Assembly: GCA_004134985.1 (NCBI GenBank)
Contig: REGQ01000040.1
Span: 1-44,214 of the forward strand
Direction: 5' to 3'
Length of the DNA: 44,214 nt
Origin: Paenibacillaceae bacterium
Lineage (GTDB): Bacteria; Bacillota; Bacilli; Paenibacillales; Paenibacillaceae
This document shows, one piece after another, positions 1 to 8,472 of this stretch. The notes beneath the pieces are model-generated. The model did not search any database and was not told the DNA's origin. It saw only the letters and a list, made by a program, of their open reading frames with translations. The translations under genes were made by a program, and so were the position numbers. Position 1 is the stretch's first letter. Every line of letters starts with the position of its first letter.

Positions 1-69
1 ACCAACTTTTCTTCATTTGCGCTATTCATCATTCATCCATAAAATGGATGTGTTGTGTAGCAAGAATAG

Positions 70-255
70 TTGCCACACACCTTAAATGGCCTCAAATGAG
101 CCTTTTGCAACTCTAACGCTTCCCACAGCGCTTATTCCCCCATGGACGGCCAAAATCATGCGATTTTCTATAAATAAGGTGGCTCAGTTTCCTTACAATA
201 TTTATGAGGCTGAATTTCCCTAAATAGCGCCGCTCATCAGCGTTAGAATTCCACA
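70..255. repeat. Dispersed repeat, copy 1, with 9-bp terminal inverted repeats
   Basis: The core at 112-247 starts with TCTAACGCT and ends with AGCGTTAGA, exact inverted repeats. A second copy lies at about 21673-21873 in the same orientation with most bases identical. Homology extends about 40 bp outside the left inverted repeat. It has no coding capacity, so it resembles a MITE-like or structured intergenic repeat. The rest of positions 1-297 holds no gene that I can support. Confidence 0.75.
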
Positions 256-351
256 GGCGAGGTTGCAGGTTGATCCCACCTGCCTTGATCACAAATCATG
301 GCAACCACCGTAGACGGAGCCATTTTATCTATCTGTTTTTTGTGTTGGCTT

Positions 352-480
352 TTATGCAACGTTATGATGAGACCATTTCAACACAATAAGGGATGTGTCC
401 GCCAGATGTTTCATCTGGGAAAGCTGCTTTTGGATATATTGTTGAGCTTGCTGCAATGTGTACTGCAACTCCGCGGACAT
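352..480 (-). pseudogene. Possible gene remnant or small protein, 42 codons
   Basis: Read on the minus strand from an ATG at 480, this frame gives a 42-residue protein beginning MSAELQYTLQQAQQYIQKQL. It is rich in Gln and looks like an amphipathic helix. There is no ribosome binding site in front of the ATG, and a strong terminator lies just upstream at 489-514. It is therefore more likely the tail of a broken gene than an expressed one. The opposite strand also has an open frame at 298-516, but its product has no recognisable features. Function unknown. Confidence 0.25.
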
Positions 481-488
481 CTGGCAAA

Positions 489-514
489 GAAAAAAACGGC
501 ACGGCTGCCGTTTT
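489..514 (-). terminator. Rho-independent terminator after the TIM-barrel gene
   Basis: On the minus strand the stem AAAACGGCA, loop GCCG and TGCCGTTTT is followed directly by a T run. It sits about 65 bp after the stop codon at 579. The stem is symmetrical, so it could also work in the plus direction. Confidence 0.85.
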
Positions 515-578
515 AAGATCGTTCGTTTATTTGACTAAGATGTGTTTTTTTACCATCTGCTCATAAGATCAAACTGCT

Positions 579-1472
579 CTATGACAGCAGTCCATCCACC
601 CATTGATAACATTGCCAAAGTTCATCTTCATTCACCAAATCCGAGCGGTGTTCGAACATTATTTTTGCACTCTTGTTTTCCTGCTTGATGATTTGTAAAT
701 ACGCCTCGATAGGCGCCCAGCCTTCATGCGGATCTTGAGTCGGCAGTACAGGATACCTGCTGTGTATAATACGGTTATTTTCATTGATTTGCATATTTGA
801 CAGATGAATGGTGGCAGCAAATTTGGCATATCGCCTGATGACTGCTTTCGAGTCAAAAAACGGATCAAGCCGCTCTTGCAAATACAATCTCGCCGTATCC
901 AGACATAGCCGAATCGTATTATGCTGTTCCAGTAATTGCTCCAGAAAGCTATCCTCATACACGTAGAGGTTCAAGGCGTCAAACTCCAGCACCGGCGTGA
1001 AATGATATTCGTCACCTTTGCTGGACAACCAGACAAATAAAGCTTCGCTCATTTCGTTAAGCTCATCCAGCGAATAGGAGCTTTCAAACTCATATTCGCT
1101 GCGGTCAGCGAATCGCCATTCACTCCAATCGACCCTGTCATCCAAAATAACCGGCTTGGGATAATGGAACAACACGTACTCCGGTCTCATCGCAGCCAAA
1201 AATGCCAACTCCCGCTCGACCAGATCATAAGCCTGCATTCTGACCGTCCTGTCCTTCGATAGAAAAAGTGCATCTCTTAGTTTGGAAACACCGGCTCTCA
1301 GAGGAAAGTGGACACCGATGCGAAATCCGTCTGCTTGCGATCGTGCCAGAAGTTTGTCAATCTCGTCTTCGGGCATCAAGCATGCCTCCACCCCATAAAA
1401 CCCGGCTTTGAAATCTTGTATATATTTATTCTCATCAAACGCACCGTATTGGCCAATCATAAAACGATTCAT
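579..1472 (-). CDS. Sugar phosphate isomerase/epimerase-like TIM-barrel protein
   Basis: This 297-residue protein resembles the xylose isomerase-like (AP endonuclease family 2) TIM-barrel enzymes, which are usually 250-300 residues long and bind divalent metal. Likely metal-site residues lie in VLEFDALN, CLDTARLY, TIHLSN and MFEHRSD, in the order Glu, Asp, His, Glu/His seen in the family. The ATG at 1472 is chosen because AGGAGG lies seven bases upstream. An upstream extension to 1544 lacks a binding site. No membrane segment or signal is visible. It is followed by a strong terminator. The substrate cannot be told from sequence. The nearest upstream gene is a GNAT on the same strand, about 130 bp away. 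Confidence 0.75.
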   Translation of the reverse strand: MNRFMIGQYGAFDENKYIQDFKAGFYGVEACLMPEDEIDKLLARSQADGFRIGVHFPLRAGVSKLRDALFLSKDRTVRMQAYDLVERELAFLAAMRPEYVLFHYPKPVILDDRVDWSEWRFADRSEYEFESSYSLDELNEMSEALFVWLSSKGDEYHFTPVLEFDALNLYVYEDSFLEQLLEQHNTIRLCLDTARLYLQERLDPFFDSKAVIRRYAKFAATIHLSNMQINENNRIIHSRYPVLPTQDPHEGWAPIEAYLQIIKQENKSAKIMFEHRSDLVNEDELWQCYQWVDGLLS

Positions 1473-1601
1473 CCGCGTGCCTCCTGTAATACACAAAACC
1501 GCCGCTTCGCCAGATCGTAAATACGAAGATCCGATATGTTGCATTCATCTTCAGACAGTTGTACGAGGTTCATTCGCCCACTCCCTCGTCTTTAACGCAT
1601 C

Positions 1602-2063
1602 CTAGTCTTCGATTTCGTAGGCATAGACTCTCGTTTGCTCATTATCGAGCTGATACCCAAAACCGATATGTTTCCAGTTCGTTCGCTCATAATAGCCGGT
1701 TAGATCTGTGCCCAAATAAAGACGGCTGTATCCGATCTCTTTCGTTTGCTGCACGGCATGCTCCTGCAACAACGCACCGATTTGTTTGCCCCGTTCTGCC
1801 GGTTCTACATACAAACAAGCAATCCATGGACTTAAATCCTGCCTGCTGTTCAACTCGCTTCTGAGCAGCGCATACGAGCCAATAATTTGCTCATCCCTCA
1901 TAGCCAAATAAAATCTCGGCAGATCACTACCTGCCTTGCATGACTGCTCGATACAATCGCGATAGAAATGAAAGTTTGAATCCTCTCCCCAATTTTTCCA
2001 AAAGTAATCTACGGCCTCGGACATCAGTTCTGTCCGCTCTCTAATATCGATAACACGTATCAT
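1602..2063 (-). CDS. GNAT family N-acetyltransferase
   Basis: This 153-residue protein has the GNAT layout. An N-terminal helix is followed by a beta strand (FYLAMRDEQIIGSYALL), then motif A (LYVEPAERGKQIGALLQEHA), which contains the R/Q-x-x-G-x-G/A-like acetyl-CoA loop near residues 90-100. A C-terminal YYERTNWKHIGF segment holds the Tyr/Phe expected near the active site. It probably acetylates a small molecule from acetyl-CoA in the cytosol; the acceptor is unknown. The ATG at 2063 follows an AAGGGG binding site. It stands alone between two same-strand genes with gaps of 50-130 bp. Confidence 0.85.
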   Translation of the reverse strand: MIRVIDIRERTELMSEAVDYFWKNWGEDSNFHFYRDCIEQSCKAGSDLPRFYLAMRDEQIIGSYALLRSELNSRQDLSPWIACLYVEPAERGKQIGALLQEHAVQQTKEIGYSRLYLGTDLTGYYERTNWKHIGFGYQLDNEQTRVYAYEIED

Positions 2064-2115
2064 CGTTAAATCCCCTTGCTTGTGTATTGTTATAAACGCA
2101 TTCCCGCACTACGGA

Positions 2116-2772
2116 TTACTGCCGGGTTGACCGCTCTTTACTTAATAACCACGCGAACAAATCAGGGTTCCCGTAGGTTTCCTCCATAATAGCATGCGCT
2201 ATTCCGGGATAGCTTGTAAACTTCACTTCTTTTCCCGCCTCCTGCAATGCCTCCACCATCTGAATCGAACCGTCGATCGTGACCGTATCATCGTCTTCCC
2301 TATGAAAAGCCCATATCGGCACATCAATTCGGTCCACCGCCTCTTTCTCGAACCACCCCGACAGCGGAGCCGCGGCTGCGAACCGATGCGAAGCGTGCGC
2401 TGCCAGATCCCATGCTCCGTGGCCCCCCATACTAAAGCCGGTTAAATAAACTTTTTTCTCATCCACACGATAATCGGCCATAACCTGATCCAGCAAAGCC
2501 AGCACCTCATGACGCACAGCAGGCCAATAAGCTAACGCAGGACATTGCGGCGCCAGCACGAGGAAATTAAAATCGGGACTGTTCTCTGCTATTTTCAGCA
2601 GACCATAATGATTCAGCATACTGGGATCGGCCCCGCGCCGTTTGATGCCATGCAAAAACAAAATGATCGGCCATTCCTTCTGCGCGTCATAGTGATCCGG
2701 AATAAACAGGTTATAGCCCATGTTTGTCTTAACTTGAATGGTCTGCTGGAAAACATTTGATTTTACAGTCAT
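2116..2772 (-). CDS. Alpha/beta hydrolase, esterase-like
   Basis: This 218-residue alpha/beta hydrolase has an oxyanion strand (PIILFLHGIKRRGADP), the nucleophile elbow GFSMGGHG (Ser of G-x-S-x-G), a likely acid in REDDDTV and the final His in GIAHAIM. This set of features is typical of the PHB-depolymerase-like or phospholipase/carboxylesterase group. No signal peptide is visible, so it should act in the cytosol on an ester or peptide-like substrate. The ATG at 2772 is preferred over 2796 because a GGGGAG site sits upstream of it. Confidence 0.8.
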   Translation of the reverse strand: MTVKSNVFQQTIQVKTNMGYNLFIPDHYDAQKEWPIILFLHGIKRRGADPSMLNHYGLLKIAENSPDFNFLVLAPQCPALAYWPAVRHEVLALLDQVMADYRVDEKKVYLTGFSMGGHGAWDLAAHASHRFAAAAPLSGWFEKEAVDRIDVPIWAFHREDDDTVTIDGSIQMVEALQEAGKEVKFTSYPGIAHAIMEETYGNPDLFAWLLSKERSTRQ

Positions 2773-2846
2773 ATTCGCTCTCCCCTTCGCTTGCATTTGG
2801 TTATGAATCGTTCGGCTGTGCTAGGGCTACCAAGTAGGCTAGCCAG

Positions 2847-3374
2847 CTAAGCATGCTGCTGCACATACTGTTGGTAATAACGCCTGAACATCTCATACAA
2901 TGGAGCAATAATGGCTATTTCGTCCTTGAATGCTGCCTGCAGCACGGATTGCTGGCTACTCTCAAGCGCTTTGTCATAATCCGAGTCTTCATATTGATTC
3001 AATAGATCAAAGAAATATTCACAGGGCTCCTTAACCCCTTGTGTACCATCGGCATATTGTCCGGATGCGAATAAAAAAGTCGCCCAGGAGATTTCTCTCC
3101 TTGCATATCTCAAAAGCAAACAGGCAATATACTGATTGCACAGTTCTTCCCGGTTAAGCTCAACGAACGGCTCGGAATAGAGATATTGATTAACGATTTG
3201 AACGGTGCTCTCTTTAAAACGGGTAACCGACAGATCGATGATCCAGAGCGGCGGCTTCTCCTGATTTGCAATGATTTCATCACAGAACAAATGAAAATGC
3301 TTGTACCAAATCAATTGGCTTTCCAGCATGATGTACATCTTTCCTGCAAAATGTTTATCGAGGTTTATTGGCAT
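2847..3374 (-). CDS. Hypothetical protein, 175 aa
   Basis: I do not recognise this family. The protein is soluble and mostly helical by composition, with many aromatic residues (WYKHFHLF, YFFDLLNQYED) and a Gln-rich C-terminus. There is no signal peptide, membrane segment or catalytic motif. The start at 3374 has AAAGG at a good distance, whereas the alternative ATG at 3395 has none. It lies 58 bp downstream of the MORN-repeat gene on the same strand, so the two may be co-transcribed. Confidence 0.6.
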   Translation of the reverse strand: MPINLDKHFAGKMYIMLESQLIWYKHFHLFCDEIIANQEKPPLWIIDLSVTRFKESTVQIVNQYLYSEPFVELNREELCNQYIACLLLRYARREISWATFLFASGQYADGTQGVKEPCEYFFDLLNQYEDSDYDKALESSQQSVLQAAFKDEIAIIAPLYEMFRRYYQQYVQQHA

Positions 3375-3432
3375 AAGCCCGCCTTTCTGTCCCATAAGAA
3401 ATCATCATGATGTTTTCTCTTAACTTTATGTT

Positions 3433-4341
3433 TCAATAACTTCTTGGCCAGGACGATTTGGCAGGTATATTCATCTGCTTATCTTTCAACTGACCTGAAT
3501 TCATCATCATCTCTCCATAGGTCCAGAATCCGTCGTAAGCGACGCCCTGTGCATCCGTTTTTGTCCCTTTGCCGTGCATCATGTTATCTTTCCATTCTCC
3601 CTCGTATACGCTTCCGTCTTTCCAGCGGTAGGTTCCTTTTCCTTCGAACAATCCTTCTTCCCACTTGCCGATATAGCTGTCACCGTTGGAATAATATTTT
3701 TCGCCTATGCCATGTTCAAAATCTGCTCGCCAATCCCCCTCATACTTCGTGCCGTCCTTCCATGTATAAATCCCATAACCGTGTTTCAGGCCATCTTTCA
3801 TTTCCCCGCGATATTGCTCGCCATCCGGATAGGCAATGCTTCGATAGTTTTCTGCTGAGGAGAAGTTGGGTGTCCATTCGGCATGGGCAGATTCTGTGGA
3901 TTGCTCTGACGTCGCACCAGTAGCCACAGCAAATGTGACTTTGCCGCTTTGAAGAGCAACGTACGGCTTTGCTGTAAAATGTTTATCGATATATGCGCAA
4001 TGAAACCATAGCGCAATCTTATAGATTCTCCAAGCCAGTTCATAAGCAGAAGCGACATTAAAATCCATGAACGACATCTGCTTCGAGTTGCAAAGCATTT
4101 GCATTAACTCCACATCTTCCAATGAAGCCTCGCGCTCCAGCTTTATATGTTCCATGAGACTTCGATCACCGATGCTGCCCTCCAACTGCGATACGATTTT
4201 CAACATTTCGTGAATAAATCTCTTCGCATTTTCCAAACATTGAACAGGATCATGGAACACTTCCAATTCAACTAAATTCGCCAATTGATATAGCGAAGGT
4301 TGACCGCCCTTAAGAAATTCAAAATTACGGGATGTTTGCAT
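3433..4341 (-). CDS. MORN-repeat protein with an N-terminal helical domain
   Basis: This 302-residue protein has two parts. Residues 1 to about 125 are helical (FLKGGQPSLYQLANLVE, FHDPVQCLENAKRFIHE) and resemble the N-terminal segment found in some DUF4145/type I restriction R-like proteins. Residues 171-282 carry five MORN repeats of the Y-x-G-x-W/M-x-x-G-x-x-H/E-G-x-G type, at about 177-190, 200-213, 223-236, 246-259 and 269-282. A low-complexity linker at 135-165 separates them. MORN repeats usually mediate lipid or protein contacts. No membrane segment or signal peptide is visible. GGGAGG lies six bases before the ATG. The function is not known. Confidence 0.75.
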   Translation of the reverse strand: MQTSRNFEFLKGGQPSLYQLANLVELEVFHDPVQCLENAKRFIHEMLKIVSQLEGSIGDRSLMEHIKLEREASLEDVELMQMLCNSKQMSFMDFNVASAYELAWRIYKIALWFHCAYIDKHFTAKPYVALQSGKVTFAVATGATSEQSTESAHAEWTPNFSSAENYRSIAYPDGEQYRGEMKDGLKHGYGIYTWKDGTKYEGDWRADFEHGIGEKYYSNGDSYIGKWEEGLFEGKGTYRWKDGSVYEGEWKDNMMHGKGTKTDAQGVAYDGFWTYGEMMMNSGQLKDKQMNIPAKSSWPRSY

Positions 4342-4367
4342 GATATGCCTCCCTGGTTTTCTCTTGT

Positions 4368-4904
4368 TTAATTCGGATAGAAATCGCCAATCGTCTCATA
4401 TTCGGATTTCAACAGCGACATAATGGATAAAGATTCAAACTGATTATCGTTTTTCAGACACTCCCTCAAGGTACCCTCTAAGGAAAACCCCTCTGACGCA
4501 TACAGCTGTTTGGCACGATGATTATTGACTTTGACATCCAGCCACAATCGATTGGCATGGAGTTGGTCAAAAACCCGCTTCTTTATCATTTTCAGCGCTG
4601 TTCTCCCGTACCCTTTCCCTTTCTCATGAATGACGATCCTCACAAGTTCAATACTCTGATTTTGATTTAATAACCCGGCGATAATGACAAAGCCAACGGG
4701 TTGCTCGGTTCCCCGATTTACAATGATCAGATGCGCCTTGTCCTGTTCAGCCAAAGCACTTTCGTGCTTATTCTTCTCCCAGGGAACGATGTACTGTTTA
4801 TTGTCCTCAATCGATTCAAGTTGAAGAACAAATTGTAAATCTGCTAATTCTGTATTACGGAAGTAAAGTTCAGATGATTCATCGAAATTAGCAATTGTGC
4901 TCAT
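4368..4904 (-). CDS. GNAT N-acetyltransferase, RimJ/RimL-like
   Basis: This protein of about 178 residues opens with YFRNTELADLQFVLQLE, typical of RimJ/RimL-type GNATs. Motif A is IVIHEKGKGYGRTALKMI, with the acetyl-CoA loop G-K-G-Y-G, and is followed by LWLDVKVNNHRAKQLYASEGF, the usual N-x-x-A-x-x-L-Y-x-x-x-G-F ending. The open frame continues upstream to 5036, but those residues overlap the preceding DinB gene and look non-coding. The ATG at 4904 is therefore chosen, although its AGGGG site is rather distant (about 13 bases). The acceptor substrate is unknown. Confidence 0.85.
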   Translation of the reverse strand: MSTIANFDESSELYFRNTELADLQFVLQLESIEDNKQYIVPWEKNKHESALAEQDKAHLIIVNRGTEQPVGFVIIAGLLNQNQSIELVRIVIHEKGKGYGRTALKMIKKRVFDQLHANRLWLDVKVNNHRAKQLYASEGFSLEGTLRECLKNDNQFESLSIMSLLKSEYETIGDFYPN

Positions 4905-4989
4905 GCGAAACAACCAACCCCTGCTTATATAAAATGAATGGATATGCGACAGCCCTCTGACGATTGTCCTGGCTAACGGACTGCCCTTG

Positions 4990-5463
4990 CTAAACCGAGG
5001 TTGATTGATATTGATCCTGCAAACATTGCTTTGCAATATAAAAAATCTGTCCCATATGTTCTGAATAATGTGCAGCGCACTGATGGAGCATATCGAGATT
5101 TGTCCGCTCTTTTCCTCTTACGATTTGTTTATCCTCAAGCATTTCATCTGTAATATTCCGCGCTAAATCAATGACCGTTTGCAGACTTGACTGAATTAGC
5201 AATTGAGCTTCGGCATTTGTCATGACAGAATTTGAAAATTCTCGATCCCGCGCGCTGGAGATCTCCTTTTTAAGCATTCCTTTTACAATTCGCTCCTGTA
5301 TATTGCCTTCAATATGCTTTAGAAGACCTGGGATACTGTGGCTGAATTCATCCGGCACCCAGTTCAACTGCTCATCTGTTAATTGCGCGATCGCCTTTAG
5401 CGTACGTCTTTGAATTTCCTCAAACTTCTTGGACAGCCATGCACGATTAAAGTCATAGGACAT
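4990..5463 (-). CDS. DinB-family protein (DUF1572-like)
   Basis: This 157-residue protein has the DinB/YfiT four-helix-bundle pattern: LTDEQLNWVPDEFSHSIPGLLKHIEGNI near residues 28-55 and MLHQCAAHYSEHMGQI near 124-140. The His residues at LKHIEGN, HYSEH and MLHQ are likely metal ligands, as in related thiol S-transferases such as BstA. Which thiol, if any, it uses cannot be told. GGGAGG precedes the ATG. It is one of three DinB-like genes in this window. Confidence 0.8.
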   Translation of the reverse strand: MSYDFNRAWLSKKFEEIQRRTLKAIAQLTDEQLNWVPDEFSHSIPGLLKHIEGNIQERIVKGMLKKEISSARDREFSNSVMTNAEAQLLIQSSLQTVIDLARNITDEMLEDKQIVRGKERTNLDMLHQCAAHYSEHMGQIFYIAKQCLQDQYQSTSV

Positions 5464-5530
5464 TCAACTAACCTCCCATTAAAGTCTGTGCCCCCACTCC
5501 GAGAATTTTCATCATCCTACCGGCAGCTCC

Positions 5531-5709
5531 GCGGACAGACGATCCGCTATTTAGCTATTTTTAGGCATTTTACCATTTTGGCGGCCACCAGTTCCGTTAT
5601 TTGGTTGGAAAATGGACTTTTAGGCGGGTTTTCGTGGCAATAGCGGAACGTGTGGCCGTGAACTTCTCAAAACCTGTGTTTTGTCACAAATAACGGATTG
5701 TCTGTCCGC
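5531..5709. repeat. Nested palindromic intergenic repeat, 179 bp
   Basis: The outer arms, 5531-5552 (GCGGACAGACGATCCG onward) and 5688-5709, are inverted copies matching at 20 of 22 positions. Inside them, 5581-5601 and 5639-5659 form a second inverted pair matching at about 17 of 21. The DNA or an RNA copy could fold into one long two-step hairpin. It lies in a 350-bp gap between two minus-strand genes and codes for nothing convincing. I saw no second copy in this window. Confidence 0.75.
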
Positions 5710-5813
5710 TCGACTTTTTATATGGCCGCCCATCCGATACAGGCTAGGACTGCGCCGCTGCTTCAGCGTCTGCACTCAAATGAAACCCGTATGCCAGATC
5801 ATCCGGTTAGCCT

Positions 5814-6824
5814 TTAAATTAACGTGCCAAGCAGCGATTGCGTGTCGGATTTATGATCGTTAAGCCAGCTCATTCTGTTGGCAAACTGATGTAAGAAGTA
5901 ATTAAAATGTTGTTCAATCTTTGCCCCGGCATAATACTGACCGATATAAATATGAAGAACGGCCAAATGATAAATTTGAGTCAGCAGCGGCAGCATAGCT
6001 GTTTCATCTGGAGCATGGTTGCGAATGGAGGAATAGCCCGCCACAAAAGCTTCGGCCATCTCCAGCGACCCGTTTGATTCCTGCAGCACATGGTTAAAGC
6101 TAATGGCAAATTCCATGAAGGCGATATCCATCGAAATAAAATCAAAATCCAGCACACCTGTTATTTTTCCGCCCTCGGCCAGCAAGTTAAAGATGAGCAA
6201 ATCATGATGCACAAGCTGGGTCGGCAGCGTCTTTATACGGAAAAGGGAGGATTCAGCTTCGCTCACCATATCCTTATAAAACTGCAAGAGAGCAGCAGGA
6301 ACAGCTATTGGCGGATGCTCTATAAATGTATGTACGGCTTGCCGATCAGCGAGCGGATGAAGCTGATAATAATCAGCAAAAGACGTGCCGCGGTTCGTTA
6401 GACTCTTTGGATCATAATGACCGATGACAGAGGAAAACTCCCCAACCACCTGGCCAAATTGCCTGGCCGCCTTGATATCCGACAGTTCAGGCACATGACC
6501 TTCGAGAAAAGAAACGATCGCTCCCAGCGAGCCGTCTGATAACTCCACGTAGTCTCTCCCTTCTAATGTCGGACGGAAGAGCGGCACATGAAATGAGCAG
6601 GGTTGTTTGGCAAAAAAAGAAATGACCGCTGATTCAAGCTCGATTCCAGCATGATGTTTAGTGTGAGGATTATAAATGCGCAGTACAAGTTTCTCATCGT
6701 TGACTGTAAGTATCCTCGTAAAGTTCGTCAGGCCAAAAGGCACCGAATCAAGCACATAATCCGGGTTGTCAAAGTAGTGTTGAACGAGTTCGTCCATGTT
6801 GGCGCTGGATGGCATCTTAATCAC
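5814..6824 (-). CDS. Aminoglycoside phosphotransferase/homoserine kinase II-like kinase
   Basis: This 336-residue protein has the APH/choline kinase fold. A nucleotide-binding N-lobe (TNFTRILTVNDEKLVLRIYN) is followed by the catalytic loop LVHHDLLIFNLL (Asp208, Asn213) and the metal-binding GVLDFDF (about 224-230). It probably transfers phosphate from ATP to a small hydroxylated substrate. The family includes antibiotic kinases and ThrB-type homoserine kinases, and this context does not decide between them. The GTG at 6824 is used because GAGG lies seven bases upstream. Its promoter shares a 22-bp block with that of the prenyltransferase locus at 30 kb. Confidence 0.8.
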   Translation of the reverse strand: MIKMPSSANMDELVQHYFDNPDYVLDSVPFGLTNFTRILTVNDEKLVLRIYNPHTKHHAGIELESAVISFFAKQPCSFHVPLFRPTLEGRDYVELSDGSLGAIVSFLEGHVPELSDIKAARQFGQVVGEFSSVIGHYDPKSLTNRGTSFADYYQLHPLADRQAVHTFIEHPPIAVPAALLQFYKDMVSEAESSLFRIKTLPTQLVHHDLLIFNLLAEGGKITGVLDFDFISMDIAFMEFAISFNHVLQESNGSLEMAEAFVAGYSSIRNHAPDETAMLPLLTQIYHLAVLHIYIGQYYAGAKIEQHFNYFLHQFANRMSWLNDHKSDTQSLLGTLI

Positions 6825-6855
6825 TTCACATCCTCATTCAAGATCATATCTCTTC

Positions 6856-6877
6856 CTACTATACCACTAATTGGATA
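6856..6877 (-). promoter_or_regulatory. Promoter block shared with the 30-kb locus, copy 1
   Basis: On the minus strand this reads ATCCAATTAGTGGTATAGTA within a 22-bp block that differs at one base from 30128-30149. It contains an extended -10 (TGG TATAGT). In both places the -10 lies about 34 bp before the start codon. The block probably holds a promoter plus a shared regulator or sigma-factor signal. Confidence 0.5.
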
Positions 6878-6889
6878 GGCTAGAAACGA

Positions 6890-6930
6890 AGAAAATTCGC
6901 CTGCAGCATCAGCCGAGGCGAATTTCTCAA
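6890..6930 (-). terminator. Terminator after the MFS exporter gene
   Basis: On the minus strand AAATTCGCCT and AGGCGAATTT form a 10-bp stem around a 13-base loop, ending in a T-rich run. It lies 50 bp beyond the stop at 6980. Confidence 0.75.
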
Positions 6931-6979
6931 ACAATCAAGCGATGACATTATATGAAAGGCATCGCGTCTTTCCCGCTCA

Positions 6980-8362
6980 TCATGAAGATGAAGTTTGCGC
7001 CCCGCGCACGGAAGAGCGGAGATAAACGGTTGCACAACCGATCGCCAGCACAACCACTGCTGTCAGCCCCCAGTAAATATTGCTGAAAGCATGCGACAGC
7101 GGAAGTTCCTTCTGCCAGACAAGCGCGCTGGCTGTGATGGCTACCCCGAATGCGCCACTGAAAAATTGGAGCAATTGGAACAACCCCAGCCCGGAACCAA
7201 TTTGCGAAGCGGGCAATAATCTCGACATTTCATTGGAAATGCTGCTCGACAGAAATGTAAAGCTGACGCTCATCAGCATATAAATAAACATCAAGGCCAC
7301 ATAGGAGACCCCTTCAAACAATGCAAATAAGATGACCGCTGTGAGCAGGAATAGCGGGATATAGCGGATGATGCCGCTATTGCCGCGTGTATCAATGATT
7401 CGTCCTACCCGCTGGGAGACGATCATCGCCAGAAACGAACCGGGAAAAATAACAAGCCCCGCTTGAATCGCACTGAGACCATACTGTTTGACCAAAATTT
7501 GCGGCATCAGAAACAGTGTTGCAAAACTGCAAAGATAAGCAGCGATCCCGACCGCGCCGAGAATCAGATAGGAACGGTTGCGGAAGAGCGCCGGGAGAAC
7601 AAACGGGTCCTTCGCCATACGGATCCGGATAACGAATAGTACAAGGGCGATAACTCCCGATGCAAGGGCGATTAAGGAATGACCCGTCAAGAATAAAAGA
7701 AGCCCTGTCGTTCCGATACTAAGGAATACCGCACCGAGCGCATCAAATGAACCTTGCTGCATTTTTTCCTTTGGAATGAGTTTGAGAAAAAACGGAATGA
7801 GCAGCACGGTAACGGCTGTTACAACAAATAACGTGCGCCAGCCCAAATATTCAACGATCGCGCCCCCCACGACTGGACCCAATCCAAGACCAAGCGCTAC
7901 CGATGACATTATCATCGCCATTGCTTTCCCGCGCCGCGCGAGCGGCACATAACGGGAGATGAGAACCAGAGATAGCGCCGGAATGGCTCCCGCCCCTGAT
8001 GCTTGCAAGATGCGAACGATAAGCAGCATAATAAAGCTGTTTGTGAACAAACCAGCGATCGCCGCTAAACTGAGCGACAGAATGCCAATTATAAATAGTG
8101 TGCGGATCGGCACAAAATCTGCCAGCCGGCTATAGGTTATCGAGGAGATCGCGAATACGATCGAATAGCCTGTCACGATCCACGAGGTGGCAGAAGGCGA
8201 CAGATTGAACACATCCGCTACGTCAGGCAAAGCCAGATTAAACATCATCGTATTCATAATGACGAGGACAATCGTTGCTCCGAGCAAAAAATAAACGATG
8301 CCTTCTTTCAAATCACGCTGCTCCGTCATCTGCTCAGCATTATGGGCAGTCTGGGTTGCCAT
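6980..8362 (-). CDS. MFS drug exporter, DHA2 type (Tet(L)/QacA-like)
   Basis: This 460-residue membrane protein has about 14 hydrophobic segments and the length of Tet(L)/Tet(K)-type 14-helix antiporters. The exporter motif C appears as GLGLGPVVGG near residues 157-167, and a motif A-like SRLADFVPIRTLF near 78-90. It should use the proton gradient to expel a drug or other small molecule across the cytoplasmic membrane. AGGAGGG precedes the ATG. It is divergent from the ArsR-type gene at 8473 with a palindromic operator between them, so it is probably repressed by that regulator. The substrate cannot be read from sequence. Confidence 0.9.
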   Translation of the reverse strand: MATQTAHNAEQMTEQRDLKEGIVYFLLGATIVLVIMNTMMFNLALPDVADVFNLSPSATSWIVTGYSIVFAISSITYSRLADFVPIRTLFIIGILSLSLAAIAGLFTNSFIMLLIVRILQASGAGAIPALSLVLISRYVPLARRGKAMAMIMSSVALGLGLGPVVGGAIVEYLGWRTLFVVTAVTVLLIPFFLKLIPKEKMQQGSFDALGAVFLSIGTTGLLLFLTGHSLIALASGVIALVLFVIRIRMAKDPFVLPALFRNRSYLILGAVGIAAYLCSFATLFLMPQILVKQYGLSAIQAGLVIFPGSFLAMIVSQRVGRIIDTRGNSGIIRYIPLFLLTAVILFALFEGVSYVALMFIYMLMSVSFTFLSSSISNEMSRLLPASQIGSGLGLFQLLQFFSGAFGVAITASALVWQKELPLSHAFSNIYWGLTAVVVLAIGCATVYLRSSVRGAQTSSS

Positions 8363-8387
8363 AGTGTCCCTCCTTCAAAGTTCTAAA

Positions 8388-8413
8388 ATTCTATTGTTAT
8401 CGAACATTAGAAT
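8388..8413. promoter_or_regulatory. Operator between the MFS and ArsR genes
   Basis: This is a 26-bp palindrome with arms ATTCTATTGTT and AACATTAGAAT, matching at 10 of 11 positions around a four-base centre. It overlaps the likely -35 of the regulator, whose -10 TATAAT is at 8431-8436, and lies just upstream of the exporter gene. It is the probable binding site of the ArsR-type protein on both genes. Confidence 0.75.
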
Positions 8414-8472
8414 CTTATCACGCGTTGTGCTATAATGCAATCATAAAAGCTGCCAAACAAGGAGGTACTTCT

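Noticed and set aside
298-516. 72-codon gene on the plus strand
   Set aside because: No binding site, the end runs through the terminator stem, and the composition is not protein-like. The opposite strand carries a more plausible remnant.
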